A stretch of 10,858 nt of DNA, taken from the NCBI GenBank assembly GCA_003513015.1, contig DOTA01000344.1, positions 1 through 10,858 of the forward strand, given 5' to 3'. The notes beneath the pieces are model-generated. The model had not been told where the DNA came from. It saw only the letters and a list, made by a program, of their open reading frames with translations, and ran no database searches. This document shows, one piece after another, positions 1 to 7,018 of this stretch. The position numbers and the translations under genes were made by a program. How positions within the stretch are numbered: the first letter of the stretch is position 1; each line of letters begins with the position of its first letter. This DNA comes from Chloroflexota bacterium (GTDB lineage Bacteria; Chloroflexota; Anaerolineae; Anaerolineales; UBA11858).

Positions 1-253
1 TGGCGGGCGAGAAGGTGTGCATCCAGGTGATCAGGCCCACGCAATTCTCCGCGGAATTGGCTTCCAAGCATAAATTGCGGATGGCCTCAGGGGTGGTGAG
101 CACCGGTTTGAAAACTACCTTGACGGGCAGAGTCTCATTCAGGGAAACCGCGATCTTGTTGGAGTTTGCGGCCACTTGCTCCAGGGTTTTGGGGCCATAC
201 AAATGCTGGCTGCCGGTGATAAACCAGACTTCTAATTGTTTTAAATCGATCAT
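1..253 (-). CDS. araA: L-arabinose isomerase AraA, N-terminal part (cut by window edge)
   Basis: Converts L-arabinose to L-ribulose in the cytoplasm, the first step of the bacterial isomerase pathway for L-arabinose. Only the first 84 codons are in the window; the family is about 500 residues, so roughly one sixth is visible. Reading back from the ATG at 253-251, the protein begins [20 protein letters not shown], with the GSQHLYG motif at residues 14-20, and later has WMHTFSPA at 77-84. Both segments match my memory of AraA from E. coli and Bacillus ([16 protein letters not shown] and WLHTFSPAKMW). An AGGAGA ribosome-binding site lies 7 nt upstream of the ATG. A promoter-like pair sits further upstream, so the gene may be expressed separately from the genes to its right. 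Its position after arabinofuranosidases and a sugar importer supports L-arabinose as the end product of the locus. Active-site residues lie outside the window and cannot be checked. Confidence 0.93.
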   Translation of the reverse strand, partial: MIDLKQLEVWFITGSQHLYGPKTLEQVAANSNKIAVSLNETLPVKVVFKPVLTTPEAIRNLCLEANSAENCVGLITWMHTFSPA

Positions 254-285
254 TTTGATTTCTCCTGTTTTCCTTGTCTCTACTG

Positions 286-315
286 TTTATAAAATTCGAT
301 ACTACAGTAATTCAA
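286..315 (-). promoter_or_regulatory. Candidate sigma-70-type promoter for araA
   Basis: Reading the minus strand, TTGAAT (315-310, four of six to the -35 consensus) is followed after 18 bp by TATAAA (291-286, five of six to the -10 consensus). The -10 ends about 32 bp before the araA ATG, leaving room for a short leader with an AGGAGA ribosome-binding site. An inverted repeat, TACTGT (281-286) and ACAGTA (304-309) separated by 17 bp, overlaps the -10 and the spacer, as an operator might. The match is by eye only; no transcription start is known. Confidence 0.5.
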
Positions 316-331
316 ACAAAATTTTCTAACG

Positions 332-411
332 ATGTCATTGCGAGGAGGCGTAGCCGACGAAGCAATCTTCCACCTATTTAGGGGGCTGCCACGCTGCACT
401 CGCAGTGACAT
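332..411. repeat. About 80-bp MITE-like palindromic repeat with 13-bp imperfect terminal inverted repeats
   Basis: The ends are ATGTCATTGCGAG (332-344) and CTCGCAGTGACAT (399-411), inverted copies with one mismatch in 13. The left half contains CGACGAAGCAATC, which I recognise from a widely scattered bacterial intergenic repeat of the form GTCATTGCGAG...CGAAGCAATC...GATTGC...CTCGCAATGAC. The right half matches the expected inverted arm except for several changes, all transitions, so this copy looks old and partly decayed. It codes for no transposase. It lies between the SDR stop codon and the araA promoter. Confidence 0.75.
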
Positions 412-446
412 TAACTTTAGGAACTTTTTTGGATTTACCTACCCAG

Positions 447-1400
447 TTATTTTAACAAATTATCATACTGAATCAACCACTCAACGGCTTCTTGCACGGC
501 CTGCAAAGAAGTGTAACGGGGCTGGTAACCGATCAGGCGTTGGGCTTTGGCGATGCTGCAATTGGGGCTATGGGCAATATGATCCCAGGTAGCCGCGGCT
601 TCGGCCTCACTGACCTGCTTGCGCCATTCATCCCAGGGCAAATATTGAAAATCGGGTTCCTGCCCAAACCATTTTGCCATGGCTTCAGCGTAGCCTCTCA
701 AGGTTAGTGCCTTAGCGGAGACGATATGAAAACTCTCCCCAACCGCCTGATTCCAGTGGTTTAGAGCGCACTCAAATCCTCGGGCAACATCATCGGCGTG
801 AACGTGATGCACGGTTTCCATGCCAAGATTGGGGAGCACAACGGGTTTCCCCTGGGCAATGCTGCGGAAAACAACCGGGTTGAAATGCCCGGCAGGGTTG
901 AGCGGAATCCAGCCTGGGCCAACGATATGCCCCGGATGCAAAATTGCGACCGGAAACCCGTTTTGGCGCGCTTCTTTCAATAAGTAGGCTTCAATAGCGG
1001 CTTTGTTGATGCCATATTCACCAAACGGTTTGCGCGGCTGCGCCTCATCCGTGGGAACCTGTTCGCTCGGGCCGTGCACCCAAATGGTGCCGCAATGCAG
1101 AAACTGCTGCACTCGCCCGCGCAGAGCCTCGACCAGTATTTTTGCGCTTTCTGGCTTGAAGCAAATCATATCGATGACCACATCGGGCGCGAGGTCGCGA
1201 ATCTGCTCCCCGAAAACGTTTTGTTCTTCTGCCGATTCCCGGTCGATTTCTACCTGAATAACGGACTGCCAGGCCGCGTTCGGCTGATAGGGATCGCGCT
1301 GCCCCCGGCTAACGGAGATAACCTCGTGTCCCGCGCGGACCAAACGGGGCACTAAATATGTGCCTACATGCCCGGTTCCACCAATCACTACAACTCGCAT
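447..1400 (-). CDS. NAD-dependent epimerase/dehydratase-like extended SDR, substrate unknown
   Basis: A 317-residue protein of the extended short-chain dehydrogenase/reductase type, the fold of nucleotide-sugar epimerases and dehydratases. The N-terminal Rossmann dinucleotide-binding motif GGTGHVG (glycines 7, 10, 13) follows MRVVVI. The catalytic YxxxK pair is Y129-G-I-N-K133, preceded by T105 in HCGTIW where the active-site Ser/Thr is expected. The length is normal for the family. The ATG at 1400 follows GAGG at a spacing of 6 nt. No signal peptide or membrane segment is seen, so it should be cytoplasmic. It lies between GH51 and araA in the same orientation but is isolated on both sides by about 190-bp spacers rich in repeats. 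Oxidation, reduction or epimerisation of an arabinose-derived or other sugar is plausible but not shown. It could also be unrelated to arabinose. The family call is firm; the specific function is open. Confidence 0.82.
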   Translation of the reverse strand: MRVVVIGGTGHVGTYLVPRLVRAGHEVISVSRGQRDPYQPNAAWQSVIQVEIDRESAEEQNVFGEQIRDLAPDVVIDMICFKPESAKILVEALRGRVQQFLHCGTIWVHGPSEQVPTDEAQPRKPFGEYGINKAAIEAYLLKEARQNGFPVAILHPGHIVGPGWIPLNPAGHFNPVVFRSIAQGKPVVLPNLGMETVHHVHADDVARGFECALNHWNQAVGESFHIVSAKALTLRGYAEAMAKWFGQEPDFQYLPWDEWRKQVSEAEAAATWDHIAHSPNCSIAKAQRLIGYQPRYTSLQAVQEAVEWLIQYDNLLK

Positions 1401-1430
1401 GATATGCCTCGTTTATGAGTGAGTTTTATT

Positions 1431-1453
1431 GTGGTCAAACTCCTTTTGACCAC
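1431..1453. promoter_or_regulatory. Perfect 9-bp inverted repeat upstream of the SDR gene, operator-like
   Basis: GTGGTCAAA (1431-1439) and TTTGACCAC (1445-1453) are perfect inverted copies separated by 5 bp, centred 42 bp upstream of the SDR start codon. On the minus strand, TATAGG (1458-1453) resembles a -10 element directly abutting the repeat, with TCAACA 17 bp further upstream as a weak -35; this pairing is tentative. There is no U-run after either arm, so a rho-independent terminator is unlikely. A dimeric repressor or activator site, or a 5' mRNA hairpin, would fit. I cannot name the regulator family. Confidence 0.5.
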
Positions 1454-1464
1454 CTATAGTTTAG

Positions 1465-1527
1465 CACACTGAACTTGTTGAAGCGTGTTTCTGAACGTAC
1501 ATCGCACCCTTCGACAGGCTCAGGGTG
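1465..1527. repeat. Pair of inverted REP-like palindromes (BIME-like unit)
   Basis: Two 23-bp palindromic units face each other across 17 bp. The right unit (1505-1527) contains CCCTTCGACAGGCTCAGGG with CACCCT/AGGGTG stem arms. The left unit (1465-1487) contains CTGAACTTGTTGAAG with CACACT/AGCGTG arms. The reverse complement of the right unit matches the left at 18 of 23 positions. The CTGAGCCTGTCGAAGGG type of sequence is familiar to me as a frequent bacterial intergenic repeat. The unit lies downstream of the GH51 stop codon, so in the minus-strand transcript it would form two stem-loops that could protect the 3' end of the upstream message or hinder elongation. Confidence 0.75.
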
Positions 1528-1594
1528 TTGCCGCAACTTATTCAACTTGCCACTGACGACTACATTGAATATTAAATTTTGTCAGCTTTACCAA

Positions 1595-3091
1595 TCAGGC
1601 GCACGTGAAACTGACCGCGACAACGGACAAGGGCGGGATTTCAAGTTGCGCGGCGCCATCTCTGACGGAAACAGCCTGGAAGGGTTGACTGGTGACGCGG
1701 TTGGGTTGCTCGAAGGTGTTCCGCTCGTCGGGATGGGTGCCACTGATAATTTCGGCGGATGTCACACCCGTGAGTTGCCCGCCGGGGTGCTGAACCTCCA
1801 CCAAAGCGGATTCTTTCAGGTTGCGGTTGACCAGGAAAACGTGCAAAACCCCGTCACCCAAGATGGCGCTGGTATCAATCTCGTTCACATATCCATAGCT
1901 GGGGCTTTCGTACCCTGGGCCTTCCACCACCGGCTGGAGCGAAATTCCCGCGCGGCGCTGGGAATAAATTACGAAGGGGTAATAAATGGTTTGCAGCAGC
2001 AAATCATCGCCGCGCGTCAGCATAGGTGCAATCACATTCACAATTTGGGCAATATTGGCGATTTTGAGCACATCGGCGTGGCGGATGAAACTATTGAAAA
2101 ATCCTGCCACCACCAAGGCATCTTCCAGGTTGTATTCTTCTTCGATGAGATGGGGGGCAAACGTGCCGCGGCCGTTCATGTGCTCGGCTTTGCGGGCACG
2201 GTACCAGATGTTCCATTCATCGAAGCACAGGTAATGGCGTTTTTTGCTGCGGTTGCGGGCTTGCACAAAACGGCAAACGGCATCCATTTCTTCGATTTGC
2301 TGATCGATCGAGTTGGTCACCGCCAGGAAATCGGCCGTATCTCCCTTCCAGTTGCCCACATAGCGGTGCAGGCTGATGTATTCGGCATAAGAACCCACAT
2401 ATTCCAACACAGTGCGATCCCAATCCATGTAAGTGGGTAAATCGGGCGCACAGGAACCGCAGGCCACCAGTTCCAGGGTGGGGTCGACATCTTTCATGAG
2501 CTTGGCGGCCTGTTGGGCGCGGATGGCATATTGATCTGCCGGTACGTGACCGAGCTGCCAGGGGCCATCCATTTCGTTGCCCAGGCACCACAGCTTGAGA
2601 TCGTAAGGTTCAGGCGAGCCATTTTCGGCACGCAGATTGGCATACAAGGTGCCGGTGGGCGCATTGCAATATTCCACCCAGTTGCGGGCTTCTTCGGGGG
2701 TGCCGGTGCCCAGATTGACCGTCATCATGGGAGTCCAACCCATCTGACGGGAGAGTTTGGCAAATTCATCGGTGCCAACCTGATTCGGCTCCAGGCTTTG
2801 CCAGGCCAAATCACGCACAGTGGGGCGCTTGGCTTTGGGGCCGATGCCATCCATCCAGTGGTAACCCGAGGCGAAGTTGCCGCCAGGATAGCGCATGGCG
2901 GTATAGCCTAAGGGTTTCATCGCTTCTAATACATCGGTGCGGAATCCGTCCGCGTCCGCGTGAGCACTCTGGGGGTCGTACACGCCCTCGTAAACGGCGC
3001 GCCCCATATGCTCCAGAAAACCCCCAAATACGCGCGGGTCTACCGGGCTGATCTGATAATCCTTGTGCAGGATGACTTTGGTTTTTTTCAT
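1595..3091 (-). CDS. abfA: GH51 alpha-L-arabinofuranosidase, intracellular
   Basis: Retaining exo-enzyme that removes non-reducing alpha-L-arabinofuranosyl residues from arabino-oligosaccharides. Numbering from the ATG at 3091 gives 498 residues, the usual length for this family. The acid/base glutamate is E173 in CLGNEMDG and the nucleophile is E292 in CFDEWNIWY. These positions fit the Geobacillus enzyme I recall (E175, E294). The N-terminus KKTKVILHKDYQISPVDPRVFGGFLEHMGRAVY shows, after IS, the conserved FGGFLEHMGRAVYEGVYDP stretch, and RYPGGNF follows near residue 67. A start three codons earlier (3100) overlaps the upstream stop as ATGA, but GGAG would then sit 1 nt from the ATG; it sits 10 nt from the 3091 ATG, so I prefer 3091. 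There is no signal peptide, so it acts on imported oligosaccharides. It is translationally close to the GH127 gene upstream. The symbol is by family resemblance. Confidence 0.95.
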   Translation of the reverse strand: MKKTKVILHKDYQISPVDPRVFGGFLEHMGRAVYEGVYDPQSAHADADGFRTDVLEAMKPLGYTAMRYPGGNFASGYHWMDGIGPKAKRPTVRDLAWQSLEPNQVGTDEFAKLSRQMGWTPMMTVNLGTGTPEEARNWVEYCNAPTGTLYANLRAENGSPEPYDLKLWCLGNEMDGPWQLGHVPADQYAIRAQQAAKLMKDVDPTLELVACGSCAPDLPTYMDWDRTVLEYVGSYAEYISLHRYVGNWKGDTADFLAVTNSIDQQIEEMDAVCRFVQARNRSKKRHYLCFDEWNIWYRARKAEHMNGRGTFAPHLIEEEYNLEDALVVAGFFNSFIRHADVLKIANIAQIVNVIAPMLTRGDDLLLQTIYYPFVIYSQRRAGISLQPVVEGPGYESPSYGYVNEIDTSAILGDGVLHVFLVNRNLKESALVEVQHPGGQLTGVTSAEIISGTHPDERNTFEQPNRVTSQPFQAVSVRDGAAQLEIPPLSVVAVSFTCA

Positions 3092-3096
3092 GGTGA

Positions 3097-4941
3097 TCAT
3101 GCTCCTTTTTTGATCGGAAAATAGACGGTATATAATTCTTCTCGAATTTCATGCAGGGGAATGAATCGAATATCCTGTTCCTGGCCGTGGGTACGGTAGC
3201 CACCGTGCCAGAACCACCATTCGCGCTCGTTATCGGGGGTCAGGAACGATCCGGGCTGGGCAGGATCACCTGTGAGGGCGATCCCGCGAATCAGGTAATT
3301 GGGCCAGAAGGTGGCGCTCGAAGTATCTTCCCGGCGGGTTGGTTTCGGATTGGAAAGCGGATTCAAACCCGCCAACACAACCGGCCCATCCATGAATGCG
3401 TTCACTTCAGGCTCATCCGGCAGGGGAACCGCGACTAAATCTTTGGGGAATGTGATGCGCAAGGTATCTTGATGCCAAATATTGTGGATTTCCAGATAAC
3501 CGGAGGCACTGTTTCCAACTTCTAGGGGGCTGCCATTCACGGAAATTATGGGAACCCCGCTCAACCACCAGGGCAGGCGCAAGCGCAGCGTGAATTCCTG
3601 CGGATGAGGGGTTTGGATTTGCAATTCAAAGGCCAGACTATGCGGTCGATGCTGAGAATCGAGTTGCTGATCTTGCTTGAGTTGCAGAGAAATCTCTTGT
3701 TCGTGCCAGTTCCAACTTGCTTCGTTGGGGATATATTGGCTTAAGGTGAGGCCTTTCTCAGATTCAAACCAGATATGGTTGGCATACATGGTGTGCGCCT
3801 GAACCAAAGAGCCGTGGCAGCACCAAAAATCTTCGGTGGGCGAGCCCCAAACTTTTTCGGCGCCAGCATGTAACGGTAAAAAGTAGGCAATCATGCCAGT
3901 TTCGGGATGTTGTTGGGCCAGGATGCCATTCCACAGGTTGCGCTCCCAATAATCAGCGTAAGCAGGATCATCCGTCCAACGCAGGAGGAAATCAGCCAGC
4001 CGCATCATATTATATACCGTGCAGTGTTCCTGCGTGCGAAATCCCAGGCGAGCTGACAGGGCATTGGGCGGCGACCAAATTTCACCGTTGGTTTGTGCGC
4101 CGGTAACATAATAGCCCCGCTCGGTTACGCCGCTGCGCCAATAGGCCTCGACGATCTGCCGCCAACGGGGGTCATCGGTGACTTCCCAGGCCCGCGCCGC
4201 TCCATGCACTTCGGGCACAGTGGTGTTCATGTGCATGTTGGTGAGCACATCCTGGCCAGCAATCAGCGGATCGAACAAGCGCCGCCGATCGTAGCGCTGG
4301 ATCAACTCAAGGTGCTCGCGCTCCCCGGTGAGGCCATAAAGATTAGCCCAAACTTCGAGCATGCCGCCGGTTTCGACATCCAGGATGTCATCCATTTGTT
4401 CCAGGGTAAACTGCCCGCTCCAACGATGGAACCAGTTTGCCCATTTCAGCAGGATTTCCAAGGCCTGGGCATTGCCGCCGATTTCGTACATATCCCACAA
4501 GCCCATCAGGGTTTTGTGGAGCGTGTAGTGCGGTGCCCAAACTGGTTTGCCCCGCGCCACCCAATCCAGGTATTTTTCGGGAATCGAACCAACCCACTCG
4601 CCGCCATTTTCTTGCTGGCAGCGGGCTAATTCGCTGACGATGTAATCGGCTTTCCCTTTGATTTCCTGATCGCCGGTGTTGGCAGCAATCATCGCCGCGG
4701 CCGAAAGCCAATGACCGAGAAAATGACCGCGCAGTTGGCAGGTGGGTGCTTCCCAGCCCCCGTGAATATCTTCCGTTTTGCCGCGCGGTTGCCATAAACC
4801 GGCCTCCAAATAGAAATTTTGGAGCAGGTTTTCGGTTTTCAGGGAAATCATGTACTGACGGTTGAGCGCAAAACGATGCTGAAACAAACCCGGTAGCAGT
4901 TTGACAGTGCCCCTTGGCAGGGGACGAAGAGCGGGGTCCAT
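3097..4941 (-). CDS. GH127/GH146-type (DUF1680) beta-L-arabinofuranosidase-like protein, second full copy
   Basis: A 614-residue protein of the DUF1680 clan (PF07944, alpha/alpha-barrel followed by beta domains). In characterised members such as HypBA1 of Bifidobacterium longum, a zinc-bound cysteine acts as nucleophile, with an E-x-C motif and a CC pair holding the zinc. Both are present: E305-H-C307 in RTQEHCTVYNMMRL and C374-C375 in DFWCCHGS. The FWCC form and the nearby HPETGMIAYFLPL segment resemble the GH146/BT0349-like side of the clan more than HypBA1. The C-terminal part has MDGPVVLAGL (517-526) and ends RFIPLHEIREELYTVYFP. No signal peptide or membrane segment is seen. The ATG at 4941 is preceded by AAAGGA at 9 nt. 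The gene starts 32 bp after the previous GH127 gene and its stop codon overlaps a possible GH51 start, so translational coupling is likely. Activity on beta-linked L-arabinofuranose is inferred; other furanosides are possible. Confidence 0.88.
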   Translation of the reverse strand: MDPALRPLPRGTVKLLPGLFQHRFALNRQYMISLKTENLLQNFYLEAGLWQPRGKTEDIHGGWEAPTCQLRGHFLGHWLSAAAMIAANTGDQEIKGKADYIVSELARCQQENGGEWVGSIPEKYLDWVARGKPVWAPHYTLHKTLMGLWDMYEIGGNAQALEILLKWANWFHRWSGQFTLEQMDDILDVETGGMLEVWANLYGLTGEREHLELIQRYDRRRLFDPLIAGQDVLTNMHMNTTVPEVHGAARAWEVTDDPRWRQIVEAYWRSGVTERGYYVTGAQTNGEIWSPPNALSARLGFRTQEHCTVYNMMRLADFLLRWTDDPAYADYWERNLWNGILAQQHPETGMIAYFLPLHAGAEKVWGSPTEDFWCCHGSLVQAHTMYANHIWFESEKGLTLSQYIPNEASWNWHEQEISLQLKQDQQLDSQHRPHSLAFELQIQTPHPQEFTLRLRLPWWLSGVPIISVNGSPLEVGNSASGYLEIHNIWHQDTLRITFPKDLVAVPLPDEPEVNAFMDGPVVLAGLNPLSNPKPTRREDTSSATFWPNYLIRGIALTGDPAQPGSFLTPDNEREWWFWHGGYRTHGQEQDIRFIPLHEIREELYTVYFPIKKGA

Positions 4942-4973
4942 ATCTTTTTGTCCTTTCTGTAAATTTAGGTAAC

Positions 4974-6836
4974 TCAGGTGCGAGCGTCTGATGGTTTGCG
5001 GTAATGATTGAAGATACGGTAGGGGCCGCGGATGGCTCCCTGGTTGGCGAAGGGGAGTAGTAAAAGGTTTTGCGCTTCTGCCGGGAGGGTTTGGTCATTG
5101 GCTTGCGCGGTTGAGAACAGCGGGGCACGCGGCAGGATATGCCCATCAACACGCAGCGCAGGGCCAAGCAAACCTTCGCTCGCCGGTTCTTCACGGATAC
5201 TGCCTTCTGGTTGATCGACTTCTAAGGTTAGCTGATTATCTTCCGGGTAAATTCCCCGGTGCCAATAGATCGTGCTCTTCTTATCCTGCGCATCCTGGAA
5301 GAGGCAATACACCAACGGGCCGCGCACCACCGCGGCCAAATGCTCGTTGGCTTGCACAAACAGGGGCAGCGGCAGGTTGAGCGAAACAACATCTCCCGAG
5401 TGCCACTGCCGCGCGATCAGCAGAAATTCAGCCGCAGGTGCACTTTCGCTGGATTCGGTATTAACTTGATAGGTGGCACCCTCCGCAAAGGGAGGAATGC
5501 GGATGTGCAAGGTAAAATTGGCTGGCTGCTCAAGTGAGATTGTGAGTTTTACCTGACCCTGAGAGGGGTAATCGGTTTCCTGTTGAATTGTCACAAGCGT
5601 TTGATCGGGGAGTTCCAGTCGGGCTTCACTTTCTGTGAAAATAATTATCGCCGGGCCGCCCTCTCGAAGCCCGTAAAGGTAAGTTGGCATGCGGCCAGAA
5701 ATGCGATGCCCGGAGGCACTGCAGCAATTGGGGCCGAACGGTTCTTGCGCCTTGCCGTTTAAGGCCGTCATGTAGCTCCAATTACTGCCGTCGGCGAGTT
5801 GGGCTGCCAGAAAGTGATTGAACAGATCGCGTTCGATCTCTGCGGCGTACTTTGCTGCTCCCGTCCAACGCAGGGCCTGATCGAGCAGTAAAATCCAGGT
5901 ATGTTGAGGGCAAACTTCAACATCATTGCGAGGATGATAATATTCCCGCTCGACATAACGCTCTCCCGAGGACATGCCCCCGGTCAGGAAGAGCCACTCA
6001 TTCATGATGCGATTAATACTTTTTAAGACAACTTGTTGATAAATCTCTTTGCCAGTGGCATGGTATAGCGCGGCGATTCCTAGCAAGGTCATGTGAAAAG
6101 TATGAGCGTGCATATTGGGCCGCAGGTCAAAAAGATCCACCTCGCCATTGGCAAACTGCTGCATCAGCGTCCAACCGCAAGTGTGATTGGCTTCCGGGTA
6201 TTGATCCCACCACTCGTCCCATTTGGCTAACACGCTTTCTCCCCAATCTATATAGCGTTGATCCCCTGTGAGAATTCCCAGGTTTACGATCGGCTCTAAA
6301 ATAAGGGTACCCTCCCCACCATCATGCCCGTTGCCGGGATACCGGCCTACCAGGGGAAATTGACCGAGTTCAGGCCCCCAGGTCTGGATGATGTAATCGG
6401 CCAGGCGGCGAGCAATCTCCAGGGCTTTTTGATTTCCCAAATGGTCATAGACCACTTCTAACCCCAGAAGAACATAATACATCTCGTAGAGTTCCATCCC
6501 GCGGACCGGGTTGCGGTGATGCCGGGTGGTAATCCCTAAATAACCATCCGGCAACTGGGCGCTTGCAAGACGATCAATGATTTCATTCACTCTCTGCAAA
6601 AGGGCCTCATCACCCGAAATCAGGGCTGAGTAGGTAGAGGCATCTAGCCATTTTCCGATTTGTTCGCCTAGCCAAAACCAGCCATCTTCATTTTTTTCTT
6701 CGTGCAGGCGAATAAAGCTTTCGGATAAATAATCATCTTTCAAACGGGCCTTTTGATTGGCAAAGAAACGCTGGCCCATAAAACCGCCCAGTTTTTTGAT
6801 TTCTCGTGTTTGAACGGGGGTGACTTTATTTTCCAT
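4974..6836 (-). CDS. GH127-type (DUF1680) beta-L-arabinofuranosidase-like protein, first full copy
   Basis: A 620-residue DUF1680 protein, a paralogue of its downstream neighbour but clearly diverged. The zinc/nucleophile set expected from HypBA1 is present: E307-V-C309 in DVEVCPQHTW and C371-C372 in PNCCSASGHR. The CC context differs both from HypBA1 (which I recall as CACCPPN) and from the downstream copy (FWCCHGS), so it probably belongs to a separate subgroup with its own substrate preference. The beta domain carries RGPLVYCLF (505-513), a clan hallmark. The C-terminus has PFANQGAIRGPYRIF instead of the usual WANRGxGxMxVW form. The helical region around residues 45-140 (GWFWLGEQIGKWLD, LPDGYLG) fits the start of the alpha/alpha barrel. 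No signal peptide is seen, so it is cytoplasmic. The ATG at 6836 has a strong AAGGAG site at 7 nt. It is the first hydrolase gene after the transporter, separated by 182 bp with two hairpins. Confidence 0.88.
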   Translation of the reverse strand: MENKVTPVQTREIKKLGGFMGQRFFANQKARLKDDYLSESFIRLHEEKNEDGWFWLGEQIGKWLDASTYSALISGDEALLQRVNEIIDRLASAQLPDGYLGITTRHHRNPVRGMELYEMYYVLLGLEVVYDHLGNQKALEIARRLADYIIQTWGPELGQFPLVGRYPGNGHDGGEGTLILEPIVNLGILTGDQRYIDWGESVLAKWDEWWDQYPEANHTCGWTLMQQFANGEVDLFDLRPNMHAHTFHMTLLGIAALYHATGKEIYQQVVLKSINRIMNEWLFLTGGMSSGERYVEREYYHPRNDVEVCPQHTWILLLDQALRWTGAAKYAAEIERDLFNHFLAAQLADGSNWSYMTALNGKAQEPFGPNCCSASGHRISGRMPTYLYGLREGGPAIIIFTESEARLELPDQTLVTIQQETDYPSQGQVKLTISLEQPANFTLHIRIPPFAEGATYQVNTESSESAPAAEFLLIARQWHSGDVVSLNLPLPLFVQANEHLAAVVRGPLVYCLFQDAQDKKSTIYWHRGIYPEDNQLTLEVDQPEGSIREEPASEGLLGPALRVDGHILPRAPLFSTAQANDQTLPAEAQNLLLLPFANQGAIRGPYRIFNHYRKPSDART

Positions 6837-6874
6837 AATCTAGCTCCTTGCGATAAAAATCTTGTAGAAAGATC

Positions 6875-6898
6875 AGCCCGGCAATAAATTACCGGGCT
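6875..6898. repeat. Palindromic hairpin between transporter and hydrolase genes
   Basis: AGCCCGG (6875-6881) and CCGGGCT (6892-6898) are perfect 7-bp inverted arms; the 10-nt loop contains AAT and ATT that could extend the stem. In the minus-strand transcript the hairpin lies about 38 nt before the start codon of the first hydrolase. It is followed by GATCTTTCT, a poor U-run, so full termination looks unlikely. It may be a scattered palindromic repeat or an attenuating or processing element. Confidence 0.55.
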
Positions 6899-6921
6899 AC
6901 ATTTACAAAACCCTGAGAGGT

Positions 6922-6944
6922 TCTCCCAGCCCAAGTGTGGGAGA
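6922..6944. repeat. Second hairpin in the transporter-hydrolase spacer
   Basis: TCTCCCA (6922-6928) and TGGGAGA (6938-6944) are perfect 7-bp inverted arms with a 9-nt loop. The pattern CTCTCCCA...TGGGAGAG is one I associate with recurring intergenic palindromes in environmental bacterial genomes. No U-run follows on the minus strand. The rest of this 182-bp spacer shows no clear gene or promoter. Confidence 0.55.
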
Positions 6945-7018
6945 GGGGAGGATAGAACTGAACCAGCCAGGTAATTTGTTCATTATGGATAACCACCCTG
7001 TTATTTTCAGCGTTCAGA

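Noticed and set aside
254..446. CRISPR repeat or small RNA gene in the spacer upstream of araA
   Set aside because: There is only one palindromic element, no repeated unit with spacers, and no structure that cannot be explained by the MITE-like repeat.
15..592. Two plus-strand open frames at the left end
   Set aside because: One is antisense to araA, whose N-terminus is clearly recognisable. The other starts in the MITE-like repeat and runs antisense into the SDR gene.
1475..2440. Long open frame of 321 codons on the plus strand
   Set aside because: It lies mostly antisense to GH51, whose frame carries intact catalytic motifs. It has no recognisable domain and begins inside the REP-like repeat.
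4388..5194. Open frame of 268 codons on the minus strand spanning the junction of the two GH127 genes
   Set aside because: It is an alternate-frame shadow of both genes with composition unlike a real protein and no ribosome-binding site that stands out; both real frames are complete.
3097..6836. Recent tandem duplication of the two GH127 genes
   Set aside because: The proteins differ in motif context around the catalytic cysteines and in the C-terminal region, so they are old paralogues rather than a recent duplicate.
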